Shown: piece after piece, positions 26,772-34,478 of the stretch | How the letters are laid out: each line of letters opens with the position of its first letter | Position numbering within the stretch: the first letter of the stretch is position 1 | Source: Geobacter sp. AOG2 | GTDB lineage: Bacteria > Desulfobacterota > Desulfuromonadia > Geobacterales > Pseudopelobacteraceae | Length of the DNA stretch: 64,000 nucleotides | Assembly (NCBI RefSeq): GCF_019972295.1 | Contig: NZ_BLJA01000001.1 | Span: 1,884,117 to 1,948,116 of the forward strand | Direction of reading: 5' to 3' | The notes under the pieces: model-generated | The model's database searches: none | Told to the model about the DNA's origin: nothing | What the model saw: the letters and a program-made list of their open reading frames with translations, nothing else | Made by a program: the position numbers and the translations under genes

Positions 26772-27526
26772 TGTTCAGAGGGGCCTTTGCCATCTGGCGC
26801 CGCGATATGCTGGTCCTGCGTCGCAGCATCCTGTCCGAACTGGTGGCGGTGGTGGCCTATCCCATGACCATCTACCTGGCGTTCGGCATCGGCATGAAGG
26901 GGTACATCGGCCTGGTGGACGGCGTGCCCTACAGCCTGTTTATCGCGCCGGGGCTGATCACCATGACCGCGGTCAACGCAGCCTACAGCGAGAGCACCTG
27001 GAGCCTCTGGTTCCACCGTAAGGTGCAGTTTACCATCGAATCCTACCGGGTGACCCCCATCTCGGTCTCCGAGATCGTGATCGCCAAGATCATGTCCGGC
27101 TTTTCCCACGGTTTGGTCAAGGGGTTGGCCGTAGGGCTGGTGATCTTCGCCATCACCCCGTTCCGTTTCTCGCCGCTTCACCTCCTGGCGTACCTGGCCT
27201 TCCTGATACCCGGCTCGGCCTTGTTCTCCTGCGCCGGCGTGATCTGCGGCACGGTCATGGACAAGCCCGAGACCATCGGCAAGGTCGAGGCGGTCTTCAT
27301 CATGCCGCTGATCTTCATGTCCGGCCTGTTCTTCCCGCTCTCCTCCTATCCGGCCAACGTCATACCCTGGGTCCGGGCCCTGCCCACCACGGCCCTGTTT
27401 GAAGGAGCCCGCCAGGCCCTGGTGAGCGGCGTCTTTCCCGTGGGCTCCGCGCTTCAGGTGGCAATCACGGCGATGCTGACCTTTGGGGCCGGGGTGTGGA
27501 TCTTCCGGCTGAAGATGTCGGAATAA
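26771..27526 (+). CDS. ABC-2-type exporter permease
   Basis: 251 residues with about six hydrophobic helices, including FIMPLIFMSGLFFPLSSYPA, the typical ABC-2 membrane segment. The GTG at 26771 is taken as start: it overlaps the ATPase stop by one base and has GAGG 7 bp upstream. The open frame reaches back to 26366, but that part overlaps the ATPase gene and looks non-coding. Forms the membrane part of the exporter with the preceding ATPase. Confidence 0.88.
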   Translation: MFRGAFAIWRRDMLVLRRSILSELVAVVAYPMTIYLAFGIGMKGYIGLVDGVPYSLFIAPGLITMTAVNAAYSESTWSLWFHRKVQFTIESYRVTPISVSEIVIAKIMSGFSHGLVKGLAVGLVIFAITPFRFSPLHLLAYLAFLIPGSALFSCAGVICGTVMDKPETIGKVEAVFIMPLIFMSGLFFPLSSYPANVIPWVRALPTTALFEGARQALVSGVFPVGSALQVAITAMLTFGAGVWIFRLKMSE

Positions 27527-27534
27527 CCCGCCAA

Positions 27535-27780
27535 AAGGCTGTCCACGAAAAGCACGAAAGATACGAAAGAAACCAGGACACGAACAAAATCGGGATAACA
27601 GCGGTTTAAACTATCCGGGTTAAAGATTCACCCCGCCTTGTTCGTGTTTCTCGTGTCGTTCGTGGACTAAAAAGGTTTCAAGATTCTCTCCGTGCCTCTG
27701 TGAGCTTTGTGAGAGCCATGTGTCATAATGATACAATTTGAGACGTCCGGCAGTGGTCCGGGCGTCTTTTTTTATGTGAT
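27535..27780. repeat. Direct repeat, copy 1 (left of the LVIVD gene)
   Basis: About 245 bp, closely similar (roughly four bases in five by eye) to 29090-29332. It starts AAGGCTGTCCACGAAA, holds an internal inverted repeat (GTCCACGAA... / ...TTCGTGGAC) and a CTCCGTGCCTCTGTGAGC stretch, and ends in a terminator hairpin at 27742-27773. No coding potential seen. Confidence 0.85.
27742..27773 (+). terminator. Rho-independent terminator after the ABC exporter genes
   Basis: GACGTCCGG / CCGGGCGTC stem with loop CAGTGGT, then seven T. One G-T wobble in the stem. It is part of repeat copy 1; the same hairpin recurs at 29295-29326. Confidence 0.8.
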
Positions 27781-27808
27781 ACCAGGAGGATGGGAAAAAG
27801 GGTGGGGA

Positions 27809-27827
27809 GTGTTAATTTAATTAACAC
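27809..27827. promoter_or_regulatory. Operator-like palindrome 1 upstream of the LVIVD gene
   Basis: GTGTTAATTTAATTAACAC, a perfect dyad about a central base. A second, weaker copy (GTGTTAATTTTTTTAACAT) lies 29 bp further on. Regulator not identified. Confidence 0.6.
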
Positions 27828-27837
27828 TTTCAGGATA

Positions 27838-27856
27838 GTGTTAATTTTTTTAACAT
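27838..27856. promoter_or_regulatory. Operator-like palindrome 2 upstream of the LVIVD gene
   Basis: GTGTTAA-N5-TTAACAT, one mismatch from a perfect dyad. It shares GTGTTAATTT with palindrome 1. Both sites are AT-rich islands in an otherwise GC-rich region and sit ~120-165 bp before the gene. From here to the gene start I see no further clear motif. Confidence 0.5.
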
Positions 27857-27974
27857 ATTGATTTTGCGATTGAATTATGCGTTTGCAGGGAGTAGAAGGT
27901 GGTATAGAAAAACAGGCGTATTGGTTTTCTCATGAGTCGGTTTTTCAAAACGACATAAGAAGAGGAGGACGAAG

Positions 27975-29039
27975 ATGAAGAGGTTTCTCATTTCTGCGGC
28001 AGTGCTGGTGGTGTTAGGTGTAGCGGCAACGGCAATGGCGACTCCCCCCCAGATTACTCCGGCCGCAAGCCTGAACCTTGGGTATGGGCAGGCGGGCTCC
28101 CGTGCCGCTGCTTCGGGTGCCTACGTGTACACAGCCGATGGTGGGCAATTGACGGTCTTCGATCTCACGAGCCCTACGGCGCCCGCAAAAGTGGCGGCAC
28201 TGACCGGGGCTGGCGGCCTTGACCTGGCGACGTTAGGCCGTTACGTGTTCGTGGGCGGTCCGGACGCGCTCACTGTCGTTGACGTCTCAACCCCCACTGC
28301 GCCGGTCCTGGTGAATACTTTCTCCGGCCTGGGGGGGAACAAGATGTCCCTCTCTTCCTACTACCTGGTCACCGCCGCCGGTTCTGCCAGTAATGGCATT
28401 CCCAATCAATTGCGCATCGTCGATATCAGCATCCCCACGTCACCGACTCTGACGGCCTCGCTCAGCCTGACCGGGACTCCTACTGCCGTCGCCGTTTCCG
28501 GGAACTACGCCTTCGTCACCATGGAGAATTCACTTCTTGTCGTGGACATCTCCAATCCGGCCGCACCGCAGCAGTCAACCGTCCTTACCTTCCCCACCAT
28601 GCCGAATGGCGACACAACGCGCGGTATCGCCGTTTCCGGGAACCTGGCCTATGTGACGGCCCACGGCGTTTTTTGCGATGACGAGGGCTGCACCCTGACG
28701 AACGGAACCCTGTATCTTGTCGACATCTCCCAACCGCTCTGTCCGAAGGTCGTGTCGTCCGTAGTGACCCTCAAGGCTGCGGAAGACATCGTCGTTTCCG
28801 GCCAGTTTGCCTATATTGTCGAGCAATCCGTCGATTTTTACCCCGGCCACACGAATTTCCTCGTTGTTAATGTAGCGAATTCGGCCGACCCCCAACTTGT
28901 CGGCTATTACCAGTCAAATGTCTTGAATGGTTATTCACAGGGGCTGACGGTTATCGGCAACTATGTCTTCGAGGCAATAACGACAGGGGCCAATGTGTTT
29001 AACGCTTTCGCGTCCGCGCCGCCTGTATGTACACCCTGA
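27975..29039 (+). CDS. Secreted LVIVD-repeat beta-propeller protein
   Basis: 354 residues. Signal peptide MKRFLISAAVLVVLGVAATA with a likely AMA cleavage site. The mature part has about six LVIVD-type repeats, with signatures LTVFDLTSPTAPAKV, LTVVDVSTPTAPVLV, LRIVDISIPTSPTL, LLVVDISNPAAPQQ, LYLVDISQPLCPKVV and FLVVNVANSADPQLV; such repeats form a beta-propeller. Two cysteines lie close together in FCDDEGCTL. Strong RBS (GGAGGA). It is a single gene between two ~245-bp direct repeats and has its own operator-like upstream region, so it may be a recent arrival or a duplicated segment. Function unknown; probably a cell-surface or periplasmic binding protein. Confidence 0.85.
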   Translation: MKRFLISAAVLVVLGVAATAMATPPQITPAASLNLGYGQAGSRAAASGAYVYTADGGQLTVFDLTSPTAPAKVAALTGAGGLDLATLGRYVFVGGPDALTVVDVSTPTAPVLVNTFSGLGGNKMSLSSYYLVTAAGSASNGIPNQLRIVDISIPTSPTLTASLSLTGTPTAVAVSGNYAFVTMENSLLVVDISNPAAPQQSTVLTFPTMPNGDTTRGIAVSGNLAYVTAHGVFCDDEGCTLTNGTLYLVDISQPLCPKVVSSVVTLKAAEDIVVSGQFAYIVEQSVDFYPGHTNFLVVNVANSADPQLVGYYQSNVLNGYSQGLTVIGNYVFEAITTGANVFNAFASAPPVCTP

Positions 29040-29089
29040 TTATTGGAGAATGACGACGAAAAGCATTCGCCCTGTGGCGGGTGTTTCAC

Positions 29090-29332
29090 AAGGCTGTCCA
29101 CGAAAGGCACGAACTGCACGAAAGAAACCCGGACACGAACATAATCAGGGTAAGACCTGTCGGGTCAAAGGTTCCCCCGCCGTGTTCGTGTCCGTTCGTG
29201 TCATTCGTGGACCCAAAAGGTTTCAGGATTCTCTCCGTGCCTCTGTGAGCTTTGTGAGAGGCCGGTGATGATGTGTCATAATGATGCAATTCAAGGCGTC
29301 CGGCAGTGGTCCGGGCGTCTTTTTTTGTGTGA
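29090..29332. repeat. Direct repeat, copy 2 (right of the LVIVD gene)
   Basis: Second copy of the 27535-27780 repeat, in the same orientation, starting 51 bp after the LVIVD stop. The first ~16 bp and the last ~150 bp are the best conserved; the middle, between the inverted arms, has diverged most. It ends in the same terminator hairpin (29295-29326) and occupies nearly all of the gap before cca. Confidence 0.85.
29295..29326 (+). terminator. Rho-independent terminator in repeat copy 2
   Basis: GGCGTCCGG-CAGTGGT-CCGGGCGTC followed by seven T. It closes the LVIVD transcription unit before the convergent cca gene. Confidence 0.78.
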
Positions 29333-29362
29333 TTACAGATGGATGGGGCTTTACAGTACGGC

Positions 29363-30589
29363 TTACCCGCTTCCCCCTCCATCCCCGCCCCGCAACATCT
29401 CGACCCTTCTCTGCAAGATAAAATCCGCCCGTTTCCCCGGCGCGATCCCCTCCAACCGTACCTCGTCGATTCCTAACTCCACGGTGGTCATGGCGGAAAT
29501 CCGAACAGCACGTTCCCATTTCTCTTTTGAAAACAAGCCATCCGGCTTGTCCGCCATCGCCACTAGGGGCAGGATCTCCCCAATTCCAGCCTTCATGGCC
29601 TGCTGGGCCGTCCTCAGCCGGGTGGCTGTCCGCAGTTCCCCCCATCTGTTGAGCAGGCCGTGGAGCCTGCTGGTCCAGGCCAGGGCCGTGCGGTAATCGG
29701 ATGGCAGCCGCAGGCGCTCGCACAGAGTGCGGGCCATAGCGACTCCCGCATCCTCGTGGCCGTGGTGTTTGGGGTAGAACTCCGGGTTGGTGACCAGCTT
29801 GCCGATGTCGTGGAAAAAGGCGCAGAACCGGGCCAGGGGGTCAGGGGTGCGCTGCGTCACCCGTTGCAGTACCTGGACGCTATGGCTGAACAGGTCCCCC
29901 TCGGGGTGATGCTGCAAGGGACCGGCCGGGATGGCGGGCATGGCAAAGAGTTCCGGCAGGTAGCCCCGCCCCACGTCGAACTGGAGCATGCGGCTGAAAA
30001 AGCGTTCCGGCTCTGCACATTCCAAGGATTTCAGCATCTCTCGCGAGAAGCGTTCCACCGGTACGGGGCTCAACAGCTGCCCCCATTCCTGCTCTCGGAT
30101 CAACGCTTCGCTTTCGGGCGTCATCCGCCAGTCGTCGGCCTCGAACCGGAAGGCGCGGAACAGGCGCAGCGGATCGTCCCTGAACGAATTGGAAGAGCAG
30201 GTGGCCAGGAGCCGTTCTTCCAAATAGTGCCTCCCCCCCAGAGGGTCGATGACCTTGCCGTTCAGGGTCATGGCCATGGCGTTGACGACGAAATCGCGCC
30301 GGGCCAGGTCCGTGGCCAGGGCAGCGTCCACGTCGGGCAATTGTGTCACTTCAATGGAACCGAAGGCCCGATCATGCCGGAACCAGATCGTGGTCGTACT
30401 CCTGGGGTCCACCCGGCGGAAGCCGCAGGCGCGCAGTTCCGCTTCATCGAGGCAGGTGACCAGGTCGATGTCGGATTGCTCCCGTCCCAGCAGATGATCC
30501 CGCACACAGCCGCCCACCAGGAGGATGCGCCCGTGGCAGGAGGTGGGGAAAAGTTCTTTCAAAAATGCGACGGTCGTGTCCATGGTCAT
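29363..30589 (-). CDS. cca: CCA-adding tRNA nucleotidyltransferase with HD domain
   Basis: 408 residues. Adds or repairs the 3' CCA of tRNAs. The nucleotidyltransferase core is visible: ILLVGGCVRDHLLGREQSDI with the metal-binding DxD (SDIDLV), RRDFVVNAMA, and DPLGGRHYLEERLL. The neck region RDDPLRLFRAFRF is present. A C-terminal HD domain has FCAFFHDIGKL and PKHHGHEDAG. It could be the closely related poly(A) polymerase type, but the HD domain favours CCA addition. The start (30589 or 30583) follows the EamA gene stop by one base. Confidence 0.88.
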   Translation of the reverse strand: MTMDTTVAFLKELFPTSCHGRILLVGGCVRDHLLGREQSDIDLVTCLDEAELRACGFRRVDPRSTTTIWFRHDRAFGSIEVTQLPDVDAALATDLARRDFVVNAMAMTLNGKVIDPLGGRHYLEERLLATCSSNSFRDDPLRLFRAFRFEADDWRMTPESEALIREQEWGQLLSPVPVERFSREMLKSLECAEPERFFSRMLQFDVGRGYLPELFAMPAIPAGPLQHHPEGDLFSHSVQVLQRVTQRTPDPLARFCAFFHDIGKLVTNPEFYPKHHGHEDAGVAMARTLCERLRLPSDYRTALAWTSRLHGLLNRWGELRTATRLRTAQQAMKAGIGEILPLVAMADKPDGLFSKEKWERAVRISAMTTVELGIDEVRLEGIAPGKRADFILQRRVEMLRGGDGGGSG

Positions 30590-30590
30590 G

Positions 30591-31463
30591 TTATCCGAGC
30601 CTGATCAGGGCCGCCCCGGCCAGAATGAGCAGCGCCGAGACCAGGCGAATCCTGCCGAAGGACTCCCCCAGGAACAGGATGCCGATCACCACCCCCACCA
30701 GGATGCTGACCTGGCGGACCGGCACGGCATAGCTGACCGGCGACAGATTGAGGCCGTAGCGGAAGGTGAGGAACGAGGCCATGATGATCGGCCCGCTCCA
30801 GAGTACCAGCTTCCAGTGCTCGCGCAACTCCTGGCCAATATGGAGGCGATACTTGGGGCGCGCCAGGTTGAGGGTCATCATGGCCAGCATGGAGAGGACC
30901 AGGAAATAGGTGAAATAGAGGGGGGAATAGTTGGTGACCCCGGTTTTTTCGGCTATGGAGCCGATGGAGTAGATGAACCCGGCGGCCAGGGCGGACTGGA
31001 CCGAGCTGCTGCGCAGATTGCGGAAGGGACGCACCAGCTCCAGCAGGGACAGGCGCTGCATCTGCACCGCAAAGGTCCCGAGGATCACCAGCAGGATGCC
31101 GCCGACGCCAACGAGGGACAGGTGTTCCTTCAGCAGGATCATGCCCCAGATCGGCACGTAGATCATGGAGGTCTGGGACAGGGGGTACACGACCGACAGG
31201 TCGCCGCCCCGGTACGCGCGGCCGTTCAGGAGGTGGTAGAGGACATAGCAGACGGCGCCGATGGCGATCATGAGCGCGGTTGCGGGGGCGGGCCAGCGGA
31301 ACGGCTCGCCCGCCAGCGGCAGGCACAGGCTGAAGAGCAGGGTGGCGGCTATGAACATCCACCAGATGAAGACGGTCTTGTGGCGGCTGCGCTTCACCAG
31401 CAGGTTCCAGAGGGCATGCATGACCGCCGAGGTGACGATCAGGATAAAGGCGGGTGTGCTCAT
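30591..31463 (-). CDS. EamA/DMT-family transporter
   Basis: 290 residues, about ten hydrophobic helices in two similar halves, as in drug/metabolite transporters (EamA): the second half contains SALAAGFIYSIGSIAEKTGV and ends PVRQVSILVGVVIGILFLGE, typical of the last EamA helices. It probably exports a small metabolite. It is separated by one base from cca downstream, so they are co-transcribed. Confidence 0.85.
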   Translation of the reverse strand: MSTPAFILIVTSAVMHALWNLLVKRSRHKTVFIWWMFIAATLLFSLCLPLAGEPFRWPAPATALMIAIGAVCYVLYHLLNGRAYRGGDLSVVYPLSQTSMIYVPIWGMILLKEHLSLVGVGGILLVILGTFAVQMQRLSLLELVRPFRNLRSSSVQSALAAGFIYSIGSIAEKTGVTNYSPLYFTYFLVLSMLAMMTLNLARPKYRLHIGQELREHWKLVLWSGPIIMASFLTFRYGLNLSPVSYAVPVRQVSILVGVVIGILFLGESFGRIRLVSALLILAGAALIRLG

Positions 31464-31508
31464 GGAGGTAGTATAGTTGAGGTTGGCTGCTCGGGAAAGA
31501 AAACTCTC

Positions 31509-32417
31509 TTATGCCGGATGATTTTCCATCCTGCGCTGCGTGACGCCGTAGAGGCCGGTCAGCAGGTTTTCTCCCGGTGAAGCGCTGAGTACCTCCTTCA
31601 GGCCGTCCTCGGCGTCAATCCGCTGGAACAAGGCCACGGTGCGTTGTACCACCTCCTTTGCCAGGTCATCGGGCGTTTCGGTCTTCTCTTCGCCCGTAAC
31701 CGGGTGCCGCCAGGTGCCGGGCAATTCGCCGGGATCATCCTCGGACCGGGTCAGGGGATAGAACAGGTGGCGCGCGTGTTTGAACAGGGGAACCGGCAGG
31801 CAGGCCAGCAGACGGGCAGCCAGCTTCCAGAAGGTATTGCCGTACAGGGCCTGGATGCGGCAATGGAGCGTGAGAGCACGTTCCAGGGCCTGGCGCGGCA
31901 GTTGACCCTCGGGATCGAATAAAAGGGCGCTGGCAGTAACAAGCTCGGCCCGAATGGCGGGTGTCATGAGGCTATCCAGCCGTTGCGCGGGGAAATAGAT
32001 GCCCTGGCGTGAGAAATGGCAATCCAGGGCGGTCTCCACATGGTAATGACGACCGATATCCCCCACGCCGCTGTGGGCATAGACAAAGGGGTGAAAAACG
32101 ATGTCGGCCTCCATATGGGAGAGCACCCCCAGCAGGCAGGCCAGCATCTCCGCCGGAAGACCTGCCGCCCCATAGCTCTCTTCGATCCGGATGAGCGGCG
32201 CATAACTGTTGCCTGCGGTGTCGTGGAATTGATGGGCCAGCCTGAGGGCTGCCGGACCATGGGGGCCGAAGTAGAGATGCAGCAGGGTGTCGGGCAGGAC
32301 CGCGCCGGCCAGGTACAGGGCCCGGTGTTCACGTATAAGGACAGAGAGGCGGCGCGTGTCCTCAAGCCCGGCCAGGGATTGTGCGGCCAGCATCCAGTGG
32401 GTCAGTTCCTTGGGCAT
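31509..32417 (-). CDS. Zinc-dependent phospholipase C-like protein
   Basis: 302 residues, no signal peptide. The N-terminal pattern PKELTHWMLAAQSL, then LYLAGAVLPDTLLHLYFGPH, AHQFHDTAGNSYAP and LLGVLSHMEADIVFHPFVYA gives the spaced His/Asp residues of the zinc-dependent phospholipase C / S1-P1 nuclease-like fold. Cytosolic members like this are widespread and mostly uncharacterised. No enzymatic substrate can be named. Confidence 0.72.
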   Translation of the reverse strand: MPKELTHWMLAAQSLAGLEDTRRLSVLIREHRALYLAGAVLPDTLLHLYFGPHGPAALRLAHQFHDTAGNSYAPLIRIEESYGAAGLPAEMLACLLGVLSHMEADIVFHPFVYAHSGVGDIGRHYHVETALDCHFSRQGIYFPAQRLDSLMTPAIRAELVTASALLFDPEGQLPRQALERALTLHCRIQALYGNTFWKLAARLLACLPVPLFKHARHLFYPLTRSEDDPGELPGTWRHPVTGEEKTETPDDLAKEVVQRTVALFQRIDAEDGLKEVLSASPGENLLTGLYGVTQRRMENHPA

Positions 32418-32457
32418 GGTATGGTGTTCTCCAAAATGTCGACGGGAAAATCAGTAA

Positions 32458-33531
32458 TCATTTTCCATTATTCGGGGCAGGAGTCAGTTCTTGTTCCATT
32501 CCCGAAAAGAATTCGTCAAGTTCCCTGATCCATTCATTTTTGATGCTTTCATCCACAAAACTGGCCTGGAAGCTGTTACGAGCCAGTTGATACGCTTCTC
32601 TTGCCCCAAGCTCCGGCAGTGCCGCGAACGTAGCGGTGTAGTTCCGGTTCAGATAGCCACCGAAATAGGCCGGATCGTCGGAATTAATGGTTACGGCAAT
32701 GCCGGCAGCCAGCAATGTGCCGATGTTGTGAGCGGAAAGGCTCGAAAAGACACGGAGTTTTACGTTTGAAAGGGGGCATATGGTCAACGGTATCTGTTGC
32801 TGCGCCAGCCTTGCGACAAGTTGGGGATCATCCAGAGAATGCACACCATGGTCGATCCTTTCCGCGTGCAGTAGATCAAGGGCATGGCGTATGTATTCGG
32901 CTGGCCCTTCTTCACCTGCATGAGCCACAAGTCGCAGTCCCAACTCCCGGCAGCGGGCAAATACCCTGGCGAATTTCTCCGGCGGATTTCCGCGCTCACT
33001 GCTGTCAAGTCCGACCCCGATGAACTTGTCCCGGAACGGAAGAGCATCCTCCAGCGCAGCAAAAGCGTCATCTTCACTCAGGTGACGCAAAAAACAGGGT
33101 ATCAATGAAGCGCTGAGTCCCAGTTCCTCACGGGCTTGACTGATTGCCCGATCCAACCCGTTGATCACCGTTTTAAATGGAATTCCTCTGGCCATATGTG
33201 TCTGCGGATCAAAGAAGATTTCCGCATGGAGGATATGTTCCGTTTTGGCGCGTTTCAGGTACGCCCAGGCCATATCGAAGAAATCTTCTTCATTTTGCAG
33301 CACACCGGCTCCGGCATAATAAATGTCCAGGAAACTCTGCAGATCGGTAAAGTCATAGGCTGCTCGCAGTTCCGGGATAGTGGCGTAGGGGAGGAGAATC
33401 CCGTTCCGCGTTGCCAGTTCAAAGAGCAGTTCCGGCTCCAGTGAGCCTTCAATGTGAATATGCAGTTCTGCTTTCGGCATGTTGCAGAGAATGTCATACA
33501 GGTCTTTGCGTGAAATTTTATCGAGATTCAT
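32458..33531 (-). CDS. add: Adenosine deaminase-family enzyme
   Basis: About 357 residues. Metal and catalytic motifs are complete: AELHIHIEGSLEPE (HxH zinc ligands), HAGEEG (zinc His, catalytic Glu), ERIDHGVHSL and NSDDPAYFGG (zinc Asp). It deaminates adenosine or a related purine nucleoside. Adenine deaminase or aminofutalosine deaminase are close relatives; the latter is worth considering because futalosine-pathway menaquinone synthesis is common in this group and a UbiD homologue is ~8 kb away. I chose 33531 (MNLDKISRKDL), with GGGAG ~12 bp upstream; the frame extends to 33600. Confidence 0.85.
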   Translation of the reverse strand: MNLDKISRKDLYDILCNMPKAELHIHIEGSLEPELLFELATRNGILLPYATIPELRAAYDFTDLQSFLDIYYAGAGVLQNEEDFFDMAWAYLKRAKTEHILHAEIFFDPQTHMARGIPFKTVINGLDRAISQAREELGLSASLIPCFLRHLSEDDAFAALEDALPFRDKFIGVGLDSSERGNPPEKFARVFARCRELGLRLVAHAGEEGPAEYIRHALDLLHAERIDHGVHSLDDPQLVARLAQQQIPLTICPLSNVKLRVFSSLSAHNIGTLLAAGIAVTINSDDPAYFGGYLNRNYTATFAALPELGAREAYQLARNSFQASFVDESIKNEWIRELDEFFSGMEQELTPAPNNGK

Positions 33532-33653
33532 GGCGTTGTCGTTACTCCCGATGTTTTTGAAATTGCAACGGGTTTTCGTTTTTTTCGAAGCGATTGCCAA
33601 AGGCTCGGGGAATATGCGGCTGGTCCGCCATCTTCCGTTACTGGTGAAAAGCC

Positions 33654-34295
33654 TTATGCTGCGGTTCCGGTAACACAGTAATAGAGCCCCTGGCCGGGAT
33701 CATTCCTACTCATTACCTCTATCGCCGAGAAACCGGCGGCGGCAAGCATCTCCTCAACTTGGGACAGTTCGTACAGGGTAAACCCGTACACATGGCCGGG
33801 CCACTGCGCAAGGTCGGCCTTGGCGTTGAAACAGAGCGTAAGCCGGCCGCCAACTCCCAATACACGCAGGCACTCGGCCAAGGCAACCCTCGGATCATGC
33901 CAGAAATACAGCGTATTGACACTACAGAGTTTGCTGAATTCCCCATTACCATACGGAAGAGATTCAATATCTCCGTATCGAATTTCGGCCTTCCCCTCTT
34001 CAATGTAACGTCGAAGGCGTCCACTGACATGTTGTATCATCTCGCGCGATACGTCCACTCCGGCGATAGAGCTACACAAGTTATTCGCCAGAACCATTTC
34101 CAGGAGGCATCCACTGCCAAAGCCCACTTCAAGAAGCCGGTCGTGTGCGCCCAGAGCAAGTCCTTCAATCGTCAGCCTGTTCATCCCGGCATTAGCTTTT
34201 TCCAGCCATCGGGCAGTGAATAATCGTCCGAACAGGCCCGACGGTCTTGCCAGTTGTTTGGAAATGAATCTTTGAAACAACGTCAAATTCTCCAA
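33654..34295 (-). CDS. SAM-dependent methyltransferase (class I)
   Basis: 213 residues. SAM-binding motif I is LLEVGFGSGCLLEMVL; the acidic loop after beta-2 is IAGVDVSREMIQ; motif II is AEIRYGDIESLPYGNGEFSKL. This is the Methyltransf_11/25 type. Substrate unknown. It lies 122 bp upstream of the adenosine deaminase-type gene on the same strand. Confidence 0.85.
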   Translation of the reverse strand: MENLTLFQRFISKQLARPSGLFGRLFTARWLEKANAGMNRLTIEGLALGAHDRLLEVGFGSGCLLEMVLANNLCSSIAGVDVSREMIQHVSGRLRRYIEEGKAEIRYGDIESLPYGNGEFSKLCSVNTLYFWHDPRVALAECLRVLGVGGRLTLCFNAKADLAQWPGHVYGFTLYELSQVEEMLAAAGFSAIEVMSRNDPGQGLYYCVTGTAA

Positions 34296-34410
34296 TAAAA
34301 TTCAAATATTTAATAGCAGGTTATCAACAGGTTGACGTGATATGGTGTGTTCGCCATTTGTAGAGGAAACCACAAAATTTCTTATACAGGTGACTCAACC
34401 CCCAACGCAA

Positions 34411-34441
34411 ACCGGCGCCCGGAAGATTCCGCGGCGCCGGT
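34411..34441 (-). terminator. Hairpin after nrdJ, probable terminator
   Basis: A 9-bp stem ACCGGCGCC / GGCGCCGGT with a 13-base loop, ~40 bp past the nrdJ stop. The T-run on the minus strand is short and broken (TTTGCGTT), so termination may be weak. Confidence 0.5.
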
Positions 34442-34478
34442 CGTGTTTCAGTTGTCCATCATGGAGAAGTAATCTCCG

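Noticed and set aside
27535-29332. Insertion sequence or composite transposon
   Set aside because: No transposase and no terminal inverted repeats at the outer edges of the direct repeats were found.
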